Assembly (NCBI RefSeq): GCF_030546645.1
Contig: NZ_JAUOTO010000008.1
Coordinates: 124,001 to 188,000, forward strand
Direction of reading: 5' to 3'
Length of the DNA: 64,000 nucleotides
From: Flavitalea plasmicola
Lineage (GTDB): Bacteria; Bacteroidota; Bacteroidia; Chitinophagales; Chitinophagaceae
The translations under genes were made by a program, and so were the position numbers. The notes beneath the pieces are model-generated. The model saw nothing but the letters and a program-made list of their open reading frames with translations. It was not told where the DNA came from and searched no databases. Positions 43,401 through 52,873 of this stretch are shown in pieces (positions within the stretch are counted from its first letter, which is position 1; each line of letters starts with the position of its first letter).

Positions 43401-46400
43401 TCCATTCGCTGCGGTCCAGCTGGACACCTATCAGTTCATCGGCGCCGGCCTGTCCATTGACTTTTAGGTAAGCGGCCAGGCGGCCGGACAATTCGTTCAG
43501 CGTACCATAGGACATCGTACTGTTCTCCAGGACGAGGGCTATCTCATCCGGATGCAGGGCAGCCTGTTGTTCGAACAGGCTGATGGGTGCCAAATATTGT
43601 TCAAAGTTGGGCGGAGTGGTGTTGAGCGTTTCCAGCAGCCTTCCTTTTTCTGCAGCATACATATATTCCAGGCTGCTGATAGGAACAGATGGAGATTCGA
43701 CGATGGCTCCCAGCAAACCCTCAAAATGATCAAAGAGACGTTCGGCAGTTTCTTTTGTATAGAGGTCCCCGTTGTATTCCAGGGCCAGGTTGACACCTTG
43801 TTCATATTCGACGAAATAAAAGGTCAGATCGAATTTGCTGACGGTCTGTTCCCCCATCGGATAGTCGTTTGCCTGGAGCCCGTGCAGTTCCTGGCCTGCC
43901 GTCAGGGTATCCGTCCGGCTGCTGTGGAAATCCACCAATACATTGAACAGTGGACTGCGGCTGATGTCGCGCTGCAGGTGCAGATCTTCCAACAGCTGAT
44001 CGAATGGGTATGCCTTATGGTCATATGCTTCCAGTGTAACGTACATGGCGTTCTTCAGCACCTCCTGGTAGGTATCTTTTCCGCTGAAGCGGGTGCGCAG
44101 TGCCAGTGTGTTGATGTAAAGACCGATCTGGTCTTCCAGGTCGAGGTGGTCCCTTCCGGAAATGGGGCTGCCGATGATAATATCCTGTTGACCAGTGTAC
44201 CGGTAGAGGTAAGTATTGACAGCAGCCAGCAATCCCATGAACAAGGTGCCGCCCTGTTCCTGGCTCAACCGGTTGATGGCTTCGGTAACGGGTTTGGCGA
44301 TCATCCGGGAGACCTTGCCGCCTTTATAACGGTTCACCGGGCGGCGTGCCTTATCAGTTGGCAATTGCAGTATGGGCAGCTCGCCATCCAGCTGTTTGAG
44401 CCAATATTCGCGGTGGGACAGCAGCGACCCATCCTGCAGTTGTTGCTGTTGCCAGGCGGCATAATCTTTATACTGGACCTTGATAGGCAGCAATGGGTGT
44501 TCGCGGCCCTGGACAGCGGCGTTATACAGCAGCAGGAGCTCTTTGATCAGGATGCTCATGGACCAGGCATCGCTGATGATATGGTGGACTACATAGGTGA
44601 ATATCCACTTATGATCTTCCATTTGATAGAGGCTGGCACGGACGAGTGGCGCGGCCGCCAGATCAAAGGGCGTATTGAATTCGGACTGGATAAGGCGCTG
44701 CAATACTTCCTGCTGGTCCTTCTCGTTTCTCAGGTCCTGGTGGACTATCCTGAATCCCAGATCTTCAGGGGGGAGGATGAATTGGCGTGCTCCTTCCTGG
44801 TCGTCGTTGCGGAAGGCGGTGCGGAGGCTTTCGTGCCTTTCCAGCAGCTTGTCGAAGGCATTCGTCAGGGCGGCTATATTAAGGTCACCTTGGAACTGGC
44901 AGATGCCGGGGATGATATAGGCCACGTTGCCTTTTTCAAACTGGCTGAGCACCCATAGTCTCCGCTGCGCGGATGACAGGGGATAGTCTTTCATTTCCTC
45001 TGTCTTGGGGATATTGACAAAGGAGGTGATCCTGGCCTGATCGATCATGACGGCCTGTTCTTCCACGGTAATATTGGCGAACAGCTCTTTCAGAGAGGGC
45101 TTTACCTCGAATTCCTTGTGGATCTGGCTGGCCAGCCGAATGATCTTCAGACTGTATCCGCCCAGGTCCAGAAAACTGTCCTTGATGCCGACGTTGGTGG
45201 TATTGAATATTTCCTCCCAGATACGTACCAGCCGGGTCTCCGTCCTGGTGCGGGGAGCTACATAGGTCCTGGCAGTCTGGAGACCCCCTTCCGGATCGGG
45301 CAATTTATTCCTGTCCACCTTTCCATTGACAGTAAGGGGGATGGTTTCCAGTTGCATGAAATGGGTAGGGATCATAAAAGCAGGCAGCTTACTGGCCAGG
45401 TAAGCCCTAAGCTCTGCGGGGTCGGGTTTATCCCAGCTAACGAAATAAGCCACCAGATGCCTGTCCCCGTTGCCATCGGTTTTTGCCAATACTGCTGTCG
45501 CATCTATTTGCACATGGTCCATCAGGACGCTTTCTATTTCCGCGGGCTCGATGCGGTGGCCTGAGATCTTCACCTGGTCATCGGCCCTTCCGATGAACTC
45601 AATGTCTCCATATCCCAGCCAGCGGCCCAGGTCACCAGTGCGATATAACCTGCTGTTGCCATGAAAAGGGTCGTCGACAAACCTGTCGGCGGTCAGTTCC
45701 GGTCTCTCAAGGTAGCCTGCCGACACACCGTCACCGCCGATGTATATTTCGCCTGTCACCCGGGTGGGGCAAAGCGCCCTGTCCTGGTCCAGTATATAAA
45801 TCCTGGTATTGGCGATGGGCCGGCCGATGAGTACAGGCATGCCTTCCTCCAATTGTTTTACGATGCATCCCACTGTAGTTTCCGTAGGGCCGTATTCATT
45901 GTATATTTCCATCGCAGGATTAATACTCTTAAGGATGCGGATATGTTCGGGCATCACCTGTTCTCCGCCCGCAATGACGAGCGAAATGGGCGAATTATCT
46001 GCATCGATGTACCTGAGGAGATTGATATGGGAAGGAGTTAGCTTGACGCTGTCGATGGCTGTCGTCCCGTTGAAGCAGGCAAGCAATGTTTCACGGACAT
46101 CTTCCCGGTGAGGCAGGATGGTAAGAATATTACCCCGGGTCAGCGAACAAAAGATGGACGTCACCGTGAGGTCGAAGGATAAGGAGGTGAACAAGCCGAA
46201 GTTGCCTTTCCCTTCGCCGTTGAAGTAGTATTGATTTGCCCAATGGATATAGTTGGAGAGATTTTGATGTGTGATGATACATCCTTTCGGGAGGCCGGTG
46301 GATCCGGAAGTATATATGACATAGGCCGGGCCGCTGGCGACGGGCATGGAGAGAATATCTGTGTCGTTATCCCTGTTCGCTCCGGCACTAAAGGCGTCCA

Positions 46401-48333
46401 GTTCGTCCTGGTCGATGACAGCCTTGCAGCCACTGTCGGACAACATATAATCGATCCTTTCCCCTGGGTAGCCCGGATCGATGGGAATATAGGCTGCGCC
46501 GGCCATCCACGTACTCAGAAGCGAGATCACCTGCCATTCGCTCCGTTCCAGGCTGATGGCTACCAGGTCTCCTGCTTTCAGGCTGAATTTTTTCCGCAGG
46601 TAGGCGCCGAGCCTTGCAGCCTTTTCATACAGCTGTTCATAGGAAAGAGAGTGCCCTTCGAAGACGACAGCAGTGGCATGGGGGGTAAGCGCCACCTGGT
46701 CTTTGATCAGGTGGAGGACAGATTTACCGGCTGGATATGGCGCATCGGTGTTGTTGAATGCCGACAACAATGTGTTTTTTTCCGCTGCGTCCAGGTAATC
46801 CAGTTTTCGGACGGGTACACCGGGCTCCTGCAGAAGTTTTTCCAGGAGTTGCAGGTAGTGGGAAGCCAGCTGCTGCATAGCCTCCCGCGTGAAGATATGG
46901 GTATTGTACTCGAACCCTATTTGGATCCCATCGTCTTTTTCAATAAAGTTGAGGGTTAGATCGAGCTTGCTGATGAAATGGCCGCTCCCTTTATAACCCG
47001 TGACTGTCAGTTCGCCCTGCCCGTCATCCTGTGCAGGAGCCTTCATGCCTGTGTTCTGAAGGATCACCATTACGTCGAACAACGGATTGCGGCTGGGGTC
47101 GGGACGGAGATTGAGTGAGTTGACGATCTCGTCGAAAGGGAACTCCTGGTGCTCATACGCTTCCAGGGTTACCTGGCGGACCTTGTCGAGCAGCTGTTGA
47201 AAGCTGTCATCCCTGTCGCATCGCACTCGCAATGCAAGGGTGTTAATGAAGGGCCCGATCATGCTTTCAAGGTCTATCTGTTCCCTTCCCGCGATGGGGC
47301 TTCCCACGACGAGGTCCTGCCGTCCGGTGTAGCGGTATAGCAGGGCATTAACCGAAGCCAGCAATCCCATGAACAGTGTGCTGCCGCATTCGTTGCTGAG
47401 AGATCTCAGTTTCCGGGTAGTGTTCGGGTTGATGTGGCGGGAAAGGATATCGCCGTCATAGGTCTTGACGGTCGGACGGGACCTGTCTCCCAACGGCAGG
47501 AATTCGGGAAGGTCATCCCGGAACCGGCGCATCCAGTAAGCTTTGTCATCTTTCAACGCGTCGCCGTTCAACCGTTCCTGCTGCCAGGCGGCGTAGTCCT
47601 TATATTGGATGCGCAGTGCGGGCAGTTCCAGGCGCTCTCCATCATGGTGCGCTTTATAAAATGCCATCAGCTCATCGATGAGGATATTCATGGACCATCC
47701 GTCACTGATAATATGATGCATGACACAGGTGAATACCCATTTGGCGGCCGATAGCTGGTAAAGCTCGGCACGTAACAGCGGGCCTTCGGTCAGGTCTAAG
47801 GGTCTTGCGAATGCAGTTTTTACCAATCTGTCGACCATCGCGTTCTTTTCAGTTTCCTGGGACAAATCCGTATACGCAATCTGAAAGCCCGTCTTGCCGG
47901 GGGGGAGGATAAACTGCCGTGGTTCGCCCTGTGTTATCTGGCGAAAGACGGTACGCAGGCTTTCATGACGTGCCAGGAGGCTGTCAAAGGCCCTTGATAA
48001 GGAGGTCCTGTCCAGCTGCCCTTCGAACACATATGCTTCCGTCATATTATACGCCACATTCCCTTCATCAGTCTGACTCAATATCCAGAACCTGCGCTGG
48101 GCTGAGGACAATGTGTAGAAAGGCTGCGGTTCCAGCGGGAGGATAGCGGCATCGGCCTGTCTGCCATGCATCCGGGCGAGATATTCAATCAGTCCGGCTT
48201 TGTTCTCCTTCAGGGCTGTTAAAATATCATCGGGCAGACTGGCGCCGTTGAACCTCACTCTTAGATCGTGCTTTTCTTTATCCAGCGAGACTATGATATT
48301 GTTGTCTTTTAGTTGCCTCAGTAGTTGCTGCAT
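40465..48333 (-). CDS. NRPS, C-A-PCP-C-A-PCP-E with TubC-like N-terminal docking domain
   Basis: The 2,622-residue protein starts with a TubC-type docking domain (about 1-58) that receives the chain from the PKS. Condensation 1 has HHIISDGWS near 205; adenylation 1 has TSGSTG near 667; PCP1 has GGYSLK near 1057; condensation 2 has HHIISDAWS near 1249; adenylation 2 has TSGSTG near 1731; PCP2 has GGDSIK near 2114. A full epimerization domain follows, with HHLIMDGVSW near 2291, EGHGRE, RTIGWFT and FNYLG. The end has a COM-donor sequence TPVDLTYKELS. Specificity residues read as D-L-T-K-V-A-E-V-G and D-L-T-K-I-G-E-V-G, both close to the Asn code, so the protein should add L-Asn and D-Asn. The two A domains are very similar, which suggests module duplication. 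Confidence 0.95.
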   Translation of the reverse strand: MQQLLRQLKDNNIIVSLDKEKHDLRVRFNGASLPDDILTALKENKAGLIEYLARMHGRQADAAILPLEPQPFYTLSSAQRRFWILSQTDEGNVAYNMTEAYVFEGQLDRTSLSRAFDSLLARHESLRTVFRQITQGEPRQFILPPGKTGFQIAYTDLSQETEKNAMVDRLVKTAFARPLDLTEGPLLRAELYQLSAAKWVFTCVMHHIISDGWSMNILIDELMAFYKAHHDGERLELPALRIQYKDYAAWQQERLNGDALKDDKAYWMRRFRDDLPEFLPLGDRSRPTVKTYDGDILSRHINPNTTRKLRSLSNECGSTLFMGLLASVNALLYRYTGRQDLVVGSPIAGREQIDLESMIGPFINTLALRVRCDRDDSFQQLLDKVRQVTLEAYEHQEFPFDEIVNSLNLRPDPSRNPLFDVMVILQNTGMKAPAQDDGQGELTVTGYKGSGHFISKLDLTLNFIEKDDGIQIGFEYNTHIFTREAMQQLASHYLQLLEKLLQEPGVPVRKLDYLDAAEKNTLLSAFNNTDAPYPAGKSVLHLIKDQVALTPHATAVVFEGHSLSYEQLYEKAARLGAYLRKKFSLKAGDLVAISLERSEWQVISLLSTWMAGAAYIPIDPGYPGERIDYMLSDSGCKAVIDQDELDAFSAGANRDNDTDILSMPVASGPAYVIYTSGSTGLPKGCIITHQNLSNYIHWANQYYFNGEGKGNFGLFTSLSFDLTVTSIFCSLTRGNILTILPHREDVRETLLACFNGTTAIDSVKLTPSHINLLRYIDADNSPISLVIAGGEQVMPEHIRILKSINPAMEIYNEYGPTETTVGCIVKQLEEGMPVLIGRPIANTRIYILDQDRALCPTRVTGEIYIGGDGVSAGYLERPELTADRFVDDPFHGNSRLYRTGDLGRWLGYGDIEFIGRADDQVKISGHRIEPAEIESVLMDHVQIDATAVLAKTDGNGDRHLVAYFVSWDKPDPAELRAYLASKLPAFMIPTHFMQLETIPLTVNGKVDRNKLPDPEGGLQTARTYVAPRTRTETRLVRIWEEIFNTTNVGIKDSFLDLGGYSLKIIRLASQIHKEFEVKPSLKELFANITVEEQAVMIDQARITSFVNIPKTEEMKDYPLSSAQRRLWVLSQFEKGNVAYIIPGICQFQGDLNIAALTNAFDKLLERHESLRTAFRNDDQEGARQFILPPEDLGFRIVHQDLRNEKDQQEVLQRLIQSEFNTPFDLAAAPLVRASLYQMEDHKWIFTYVVHHIISDAWSMSILIKELLLLYNAAVQGREHPLLPIKVQYKDYAAWQQQQLQDGSLLSHREYWLKQLDGELPILQLPTDKARRPVNRYKGGKVSRMIAKPVTEAINRLSQEQGGTLFMGLLAAVNTYLYRYTGQQDIIIGSPISGRDHLDLEDQIGLYINTLALRTRFSGKDTYQEVLKNAMYVTLEAYDHKAYPFDQLLEDLHLQRDISRSPLFNVLVDFHSSRTDTLTAGQELHGLQANDYPMGEQTVSKFDLTFYFVEYEQGVNLALEYNGDLYTKETAERLFDHFEGLLGAIVESPSVPISSLEYMYAAEKGRLLETLNTTPPNFEQYLAPISLFEQQAALHPDEIALVLENSTMSYGTLNELSGRLAAYLKVNGQAGADELIGVQLDRSEWMIIALLGIWKSGAAYVPIDPGYPRARKEYLINDTGIKTLITQTDYIFDMEYFKGDVFAIDSQLEVTDLPALPTAVASRPTDLAYVIYTSGSTGTPKGCAITNDNLSGYVQWANNYYFKNEKPHFGLYTSLSFDLTVTSIFCPLTKGGRLTIFHQRKDISDILQHSFHADSGIDSIKITPSHVNILKYLDIRSATMRRAIIGGEAVSSEHLRILKTIHPGIEVYDEYGPTETTVGCTVKLLEENEPVVIGKPISRTRIYILDEENMLCPTGVAGEICVGGAGVARGYLHQPSLTAEKFTADPFMPGERIYRTGDLGRWLGDGNIEFIGRKDAQVKIRGYRIELGEVENALQSHEHVDAAVVAVRSDGHGDKLLVAYLVSPRPLDAPALRSYLSKIVPAYMVPGHYIQLDQLPLTENGKVDRAALPEPADQEMETLTAHVDPRNVLERELIEVFEEVLKRHPIDMKDDFFVLGGDSIKSIQIVARLRQKGYIVTIQDIMLYPVVEDLAPLVKLASNEIDQFTVEGFIPLSPIQSYFFEHYTANRHHFNQSVLLRTQEDISEESLRAVLDKIVFHHDALRMVFWETPDGWMQENKGDEQGYSLEVIDYLDAAQVTEHCERIQAGFDLENGPLFKAALFRGDGEHRLLLVAHHLIMDGVSWRILLEDLSTLYRQYRDGHAMLLPPKTHSFSFWQENQVRYASSTELANEEPYWQAVEAQQVPPLVPERPEGTNLVKNAASATFALDKTTTNKLLTQCYKAYRTEINDILLTALSLALSEVLSAKKVVIGMEGHGREAIGANIDISRTIGWFTTLHPLVLDLEHTGDVIHQLINVKEKVHRVPNKGIGYGILRYLAQKEYRRTPDIIFNYLGDFGSGARSEGEKPLFQFTSEYRGREMSAEMPRIFPLRLSGFIAEGFLQLSLEYSDQQYSRTTIDTLLDACKRHLTRLIDILSSEEKTHVTPVDLTYKELSSEQLKELNKML

Positions 48334-48373
48334 ATGTCATATATTTTATAGTAAAAGAATTGAAAGCGGTTGG

Positions 48374-51300
48374 TCAGATAGTGATCTCGTTCTCCATTTT
48401 CACATCGGCCTGGAGCCATTGTAATCCCTCTATGGCGGACGCGATCCCTCTAATGGATGGATGTTGTAAAAAATCTTTGATCGTAAGATTCACGTTGAAT
48501 TCCTTCTTTATTCTTTTCAGGAGCAGCATCCCTTTCAGGGAGTCTCCGCCCAATTCGAAAAAATCATCCGCCACGCCGATGCCATTCATTCCGAAGAACT
48601 GTTCGAAAACATTCTTCAACATTTCTTCGGTCCTGGTTACGGGAGGGATAAAGTCGACGGCGAGGTCAGGTCGTTGTTGTATGGTGGTCGGGCCGGCGGC
48701 GGTCTCTCCGTCCAGGTATATTTCTTTCTTCACCTCGAACACTTCATATTTCCGCATGGCCAGATCCCAGGTGGTTTCCAGTATCAGGGGCTGGCCCTTA
48801 ATTCCCAGCGACCATTCAAACAAAGCGATGATCTCTGCGGGCAGGAGCGCTCCGCTGTCTCTTGCCGCATCGGAATCCGTGAATGCCATTTCCGCCAGGT
48901 TTATAGATTTCCAATAAGGCAGGTCGTCCGAAACAGAGCAGACAAAATGGTCCATGAACAGGTTGGCTGAGCTGTAAGAGCTGAAGCCCAGGCCCCCCAG
49001 GACAGAAGAGATGCTGGAAGCCACCCATACGAAATCCGGCAGGCGCGGAGCAAATACTTTATGCAGGGCTGCTATTCCCCTGATTTTGGGACCGAACATA
49101 CCCAGCGCTTTTTCCATGGAAATGTCTTCGAGCAGCTCGAAATAACGACCGTCGATGATGCCGGCGGCATGCACTACGCCGTGTATTTGTCCGAAAGCTT
49201 CTTCTGCCTGGCGTACGACTGTTTCGAGCTTATCGGGCAGGGAGACGTCAGCGCTGTAATACAAAACGCTGGCCATGCTCCTGAGCGTGTCGAGGCGGCG
49301 GGTCCATTCTGATCCGGCCGCCTGTTCCTGTTCTTCTTTTCTGCCTACCAGGACAAGCCTGGCTTCATACTGTTCCACCAGGAATTTTGCCAGGAGGTAG
49401 CCCAGGTTCCCCAGTCCGCCGGTGATCAGGTAGGTGCCTCCCTTACGGAGCACTTCCTGCTGGCGGACCATCGGTTGTGTATTCTTCTGATGCTCCTGTA
49501 TCCAGCGCCGGCCATTGCGAAGAGCCATGATCCGGGGACGTCTTTCGTCCCTGCTGCGGATCTCGTCCGCCAGCATACGACTGGTGTCGAAGGAGTTCCA
49601 TTCTCCCTGGAGATCGATGTGCCGGCAGGACACTGCATATTCCTGGGGTATGACATTGGCAAGTCCCAGCAGCAACGACTGGATGGGCAATCCTTTTTCG
49701 GTGCCCAGTACCTTATAGAGTGAATCCGTCAGTATGAAGAGACGCCTGCCGGCGAGCTGCTTCTTTTGTGCCAGTGCCTGTATCAACCTTACCAGGCTGA
49801 AGAAGGCCAGGTGAAGGGCAGGATTAGCTTCGGACAATTCCAGGCAAGGACTCGCCGACATTCCCCATGCATAGATAATATCGGCCATGACCAATCCATC
49901 TTTTTCGACCTCACCCACCAGGGCATGGAGATCATCCGCGGCAGTGAAATCGAGCTGGTATTTAAACCTGGACAGTTTACGGAAGCCGGCGCCCGGCATG
50001 ATCACGACGAGATTTTCCGTGTCTGCACCCAGTTTTTTCCTCAGAGGCAGCATGCAGTCTTCGTCAGGGCAGAAGAGCAGATAGCCTTTTTCCTCTTTCA
50101 GCGGCGCCGGCGGCAGCTGCACCTCCTGTTTCCAGGATGGATAGTATATCCAGTCCTTCAGCTCATTATTATCTCCGCTGTTGGTCAGGCCGGGCACCGG
50201 GGGCATGGCATCACCAAAGGGGTCTACTTCGGCTGGGTACCGGGCAGGCTCGAATGGATATGTCGGCAGGGATATCCTGTTCCGTTTTTCATCTTTATGA
50301 TAGAGTGTCCAGTCCACGGGAAAGCCGTGGGCCCACAGATCACCTATACGCTCGGCAAGATATCTGTTGTCATCAATCTTTTCTTTAGGCGAGCGCATCA
50401 TGTTAACCGACAGGCCCAGGGGATTGTCCTGTTTTATCTGTTTGACGAGATGTGTCAGGGTATGCCCTGCGCCCACCTCCAGGAAGGTGAGTTTTGGATC
50501 ATGGTCCAAAAGCGTATGTATCCCTTCGGCAAACAAAACTGTTTGGCGCATATGGCGTACCCAATAGTCGGGGGAAGCGGCTTCCTGCTGCTGGATGAAC
50601 TTGCCCGTGAGATTGGAGATGAAGGGAGTATGCAGCTGTCCGAAAGAAACTTTCTCCAATTCTATTCTAAACGATGGAATGATGGCATCCAGCATGGAGG
50701 AGTGAAAAGCGTGCGATGTATGGAGTTTTACATAACTTTTATTTTCATAGTCCAGCCGGTGCATCAGGGATGCGATGGCGTCGGGGTCACCGGAGAGGAC
50801 CGTTTGTTCATTGCCGTTGACAGCGGCCAGGGATATCCTTTCATCGAGGTAGTCAGCGGCTTCGCCGGGGGACAGCGCCAGGCTGATCATGGCGCCCGGA
50901 GGGAGCCCGCCAATCAGTTCTCCCCGCCGGACTACCAACCGTAAGGCATCTTCAAAGCTGATCAATCCTCCGATGCAGGCTGCGACGTATTCGCCTATGC
51001 TATGTCCGATCATACAACCCGGAAGAAGGCCGAAAGACATCAGCAGGCGGGCCAGGGAATATTCCAGCAGAAAGACCAGGGGCTGGGTATAGCGTGTGTC
51101 ATTGATCTTTGCAGGTCCCGGGCCGTCTGCCGGAGGGTAGATAATCTGTCGGTAATCCATCCCCGTCAGTTGCCGTATAAGGGTAAAACCGTTGTCCATT
51201 TCCCGGCGGAATACGGGTTCGCTGTCATAGAGGTCTTTTCCCATATGCTGGTATTGCGAACCCTGGCCGGGGAAAAGGAACACCAGGGGGCCCGTCTTTT

Positions 51301-52873
51301 CCGTGCTTTTCCGGGCCTGTTGCGGTGTAAGTCCTTTTTCAAGCAAATGAAGCAGTTCGCCGGTGTCTTTGTACACCAGAGGTGCGCGATATACGAATTC
51401 TCTACGGCCTACCTGAAAAGTATAAGCGATATCCGGCGCGTGGAGGCCGGGGTTGGCGGAGAGGAAATCCTTCAGTTTGGCATGGTATCTCAGCAATGCA
51501 GTGTCTGTCCGGGCCGATAGCGTCAGCAGGTGGTAAGGGCGACCGGGGGAAGCGTTGTCATGTACGGGCGCTTCTTCCAGGATGGCATGTACATTGGTGC
51601 CACCTATGCCAAAGGAGCTCACCGCTCCGCGAAGAGGGCCATCGCCCTGGGCAGTCCATTCCCGGAGCCGGGTATTTACATAAAAGGGCCCCTGGTTGAA
51701 ATCGATCTCGGGGTTAGGTACGCTGAAGTTCAGACTGGCCGGCAGACGTTTGTATTTCAGGGAGAGCGCGAGCTTCATGAATCCTGCTACTCCTGCGGCT
51801 GTGTCCAGGTGTCCAATGTTGGTCTTGACAGACCCAATTGCGCAATGTTGTTTTTGATTGCGGTTAAATGCGGTGTTCAGGGCCTCTATTTCCACGGGGT
51901 CGCCTAATCTTGTGCCGGTCCCATGGGTTTCCACGTAGCTGATCGTGTCCGGGGTGGTCCTGGCGAATTTGTGGGCTTTGCGGATGCACTCGGTCTGTCC
52001 TTCCACACTGGAAGCGGTGAACCCTACTTTGCGGCTGCCATCGTTGTTGATGGCGCTGCCTTTAATTACAGCGTAGATGTGGTCCCTGTCTTCGATGGCG
52101 TCCGTCAGTTTTTTCAGCACCACTACACCGGCCCCTTCGCTGACGAGCGTGCCAGTGGCTTCTTTATCGAATGCCCTGCAGTGGCCGTCCGCTGAAAAGA
52201 TCATTCCCTCTTCGTAGAAATATCCTTTTTTCCGGTGTGTCTTGACGGAAACACCGCCTGCGAGCGCGATCCTGGTTTCCCCCAGCAGGAGGCTTTTGCA
52301 AGCCAGGCTGATCGCAACAAGGGAAGTGGAGCAGGTGGTATTGATGGAATAGGAAGGTCCCCGCAGGTTCAGCTTATAGGACAGCAGGGAAGCCAGGAAG
52401 TCCTTATTGCTGAGATTGAACAGATTAAAATCGTCGATCTCCTGTTTGTTGTTCTTCAGCCTGGAATACAGCCTCCAGTTCGAGTCGTCACCGCCGCCGG
52501 CGAAGAGGCCTATGGCTCCTTTTACTCTTTCGGGATCATACGCGGCGTCTTCCAGGGCTTCCCAGGTGCATTCGTGAAAAATGCGATGCAATGGATTCAT
52601 GAGGCTTGCCTCGATAGGCCGGTAGTCGAAGAAAGCAGCATCGAAACGGTCCTTGTCGGGCAGCAGGGTGACGGCATTGACAAAGCGTTTATTCTTCCGG
52701 GTCCTTTCGTCCACACCCAACGCTATCAGTTCCTCTTCGGACAGGAAATGTATGGATTCCACGGCGTTTTCCAGGTTGTTCCAGAAGTCGCGCCAGCACA
52801 TAGCGCCGGGAAAACGGCATGCCATTCCGATGACGGCTATTTCCAGACCGGTGTAATTCGTGTTATTCTTCAT
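48374..52873 (-). CDS. Type I PKS module, KS-AT-KR-ACP
   Basis: Domains by residue: ketosynthase (about 10-430) with the active Cys181 in NTTCSTSLVA and both His motifs (YVETHGTGT and TNIGHLD); acyltransferase (520-830) with FPGQGSQYQHMG and Ser625 in GHSIGEY; a ketoreductase with its structural half (930-1420), NAD(P) motif GGLGNLG near 1150 and the Ser-Tyr-Asn set in SSYSSANLF; ACP with FELGGDSLKGM near 1441. The HAFH motif in the AT points to malonyl-CoA. It extends the peptidyl chain with a C2 unit and reduces the beta-keto group to a hydroxyl; there is no DH or ER. The gene overlaps the upstream NRPS by 11 bases and passes the chain to the TubC-type docking domain downstream. Confidence 0.94.
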   Translation of the reverse strand: MKNNTNYTGLEIAVIGMACRFPGAMCWRDFWNNLENAVESIHFLSEEELIALGVDERTRKNKRFVNAVTLLPDKDRFDAAFFDYRPIEASLMNPLHRIFHECTWEALEDAAYDPERVKGAIGLFAGGGDDSNWRLYSRLKNNKQEIDDFNLFNLSNKDFLASLLSYKLNLRGPSYSINTTCSTSLVAISLACKSLLLGETRIALAGGVSVKTHRKKGYFYEEGMIFSADGHCRAFDKEATGTLVSEGAGVVVLKKLTDAIEDRDHIYAVIKGSAINNDGSRKVGFTASSVEGQTECIRKAHKFARTTPDTISYVETHGTGTRLGDPVEIEALNTAFNRNQKQHCAIGSVKTNIGHLDTAAGVAGFMKLALSLKYKRLPASLNFSVPNPEIDFNQGPFYVNTRLREWTAQGDGPLRGAVSSFGIGGTNVHAILEEAPVHDNASPGRPYHLLTLSARTDTALLRYHAKLKDFLSANPGLHAPDIAYTFQVGRREFVYRAPLVYKDTGELLHLLEKGLTPQQARKSTEKTGPLVFLFPGQGSQYQHMGKDLYDSEPVFRREMDNGFTLIRQLTGMDYRQIIYPPADGPGPAKINDTRYTQPLVFLLEYSLARLLMSFGLLPGCMIGHSIGEYVAACIGGLISFEDALRLVVRRGELIGGLPPGAMISLALSPGEAADYLDERISLAAVNGNEQTVLSGDPDAIASLMHRLDYENKSYVKLHTSHAFHSSMLDAIIPSFRIELEKVSFGQLHTPFISNLTGKFIQQQEAASPDYWVRHMRQTVLFAEGIHTLLDHDPKLTFLEVGAGHTLTHLVKQIKQDNPLGLSVNMMRSPKEKIDDNRYLAERIGDLWAHGFPVDWTLYHKDEKRNRISLPTYPFEPARYPAEVDPFGDAMPPVPGLTNSGDNNELKDWIYYPSWKQEVQLPPAPLKEEKGYLLFCPDEDCMLPLRKKLGADTENLVVIMPGAGFRKLSRFKYQLDFTAADDLHALVGEVEKDGLVMADIIYAWGMSASPCLELSEANPALHLAFFSLVRLIQALAQKKQLAGRRLFILTDSLYKVLGTEKGLPIQSLLLGLANVIPQEYAVSCRHIDLQGEWNSFDTSRMLADEIRSRDERRPRIMALRNGRRWIQEHQKNTQPMVRQQEVLRKGGTYLITGGLGNLGYLLAKFLVEQYEARLVLVGRKEEQEQAAGSEWTRRLDTLRSMASVLYYSADVSLPDKLETVVRQAEEAFGQIHGVVHAAGIIDGRYFELLEDISMEKALGMFGPKIRGIAALHKVFAPRLPDFVWVASSISSVLGGLGFSSYSSANLFMDHFVCSVSDDLPYWKSINLAEMAFTDSDAARDSGALLPAEIIALFEWSLGIKGQPLILETTWDLAMRKYEVFEVKKEIYLDGETAAGPTTIQQRPDLAVDFIPPVTRTEEMLKNVFEQFFGMNGIGVADDFFELGGDSLKGMLLLKRIKKEFNVNLTIKDFLQHPSIRGIASAIEGLQWLQADVKMENEITI

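Noticed and set aside
43552..44958. Long plus-strand ORF of 468 codons
   Set aside because: It lies antisense inside the NRPS at 40465-48333, its protein shows no domain, and the NRPS motifs are on the other strand. The same holds for the 372-codon ORF at 4594-5712 and many others.
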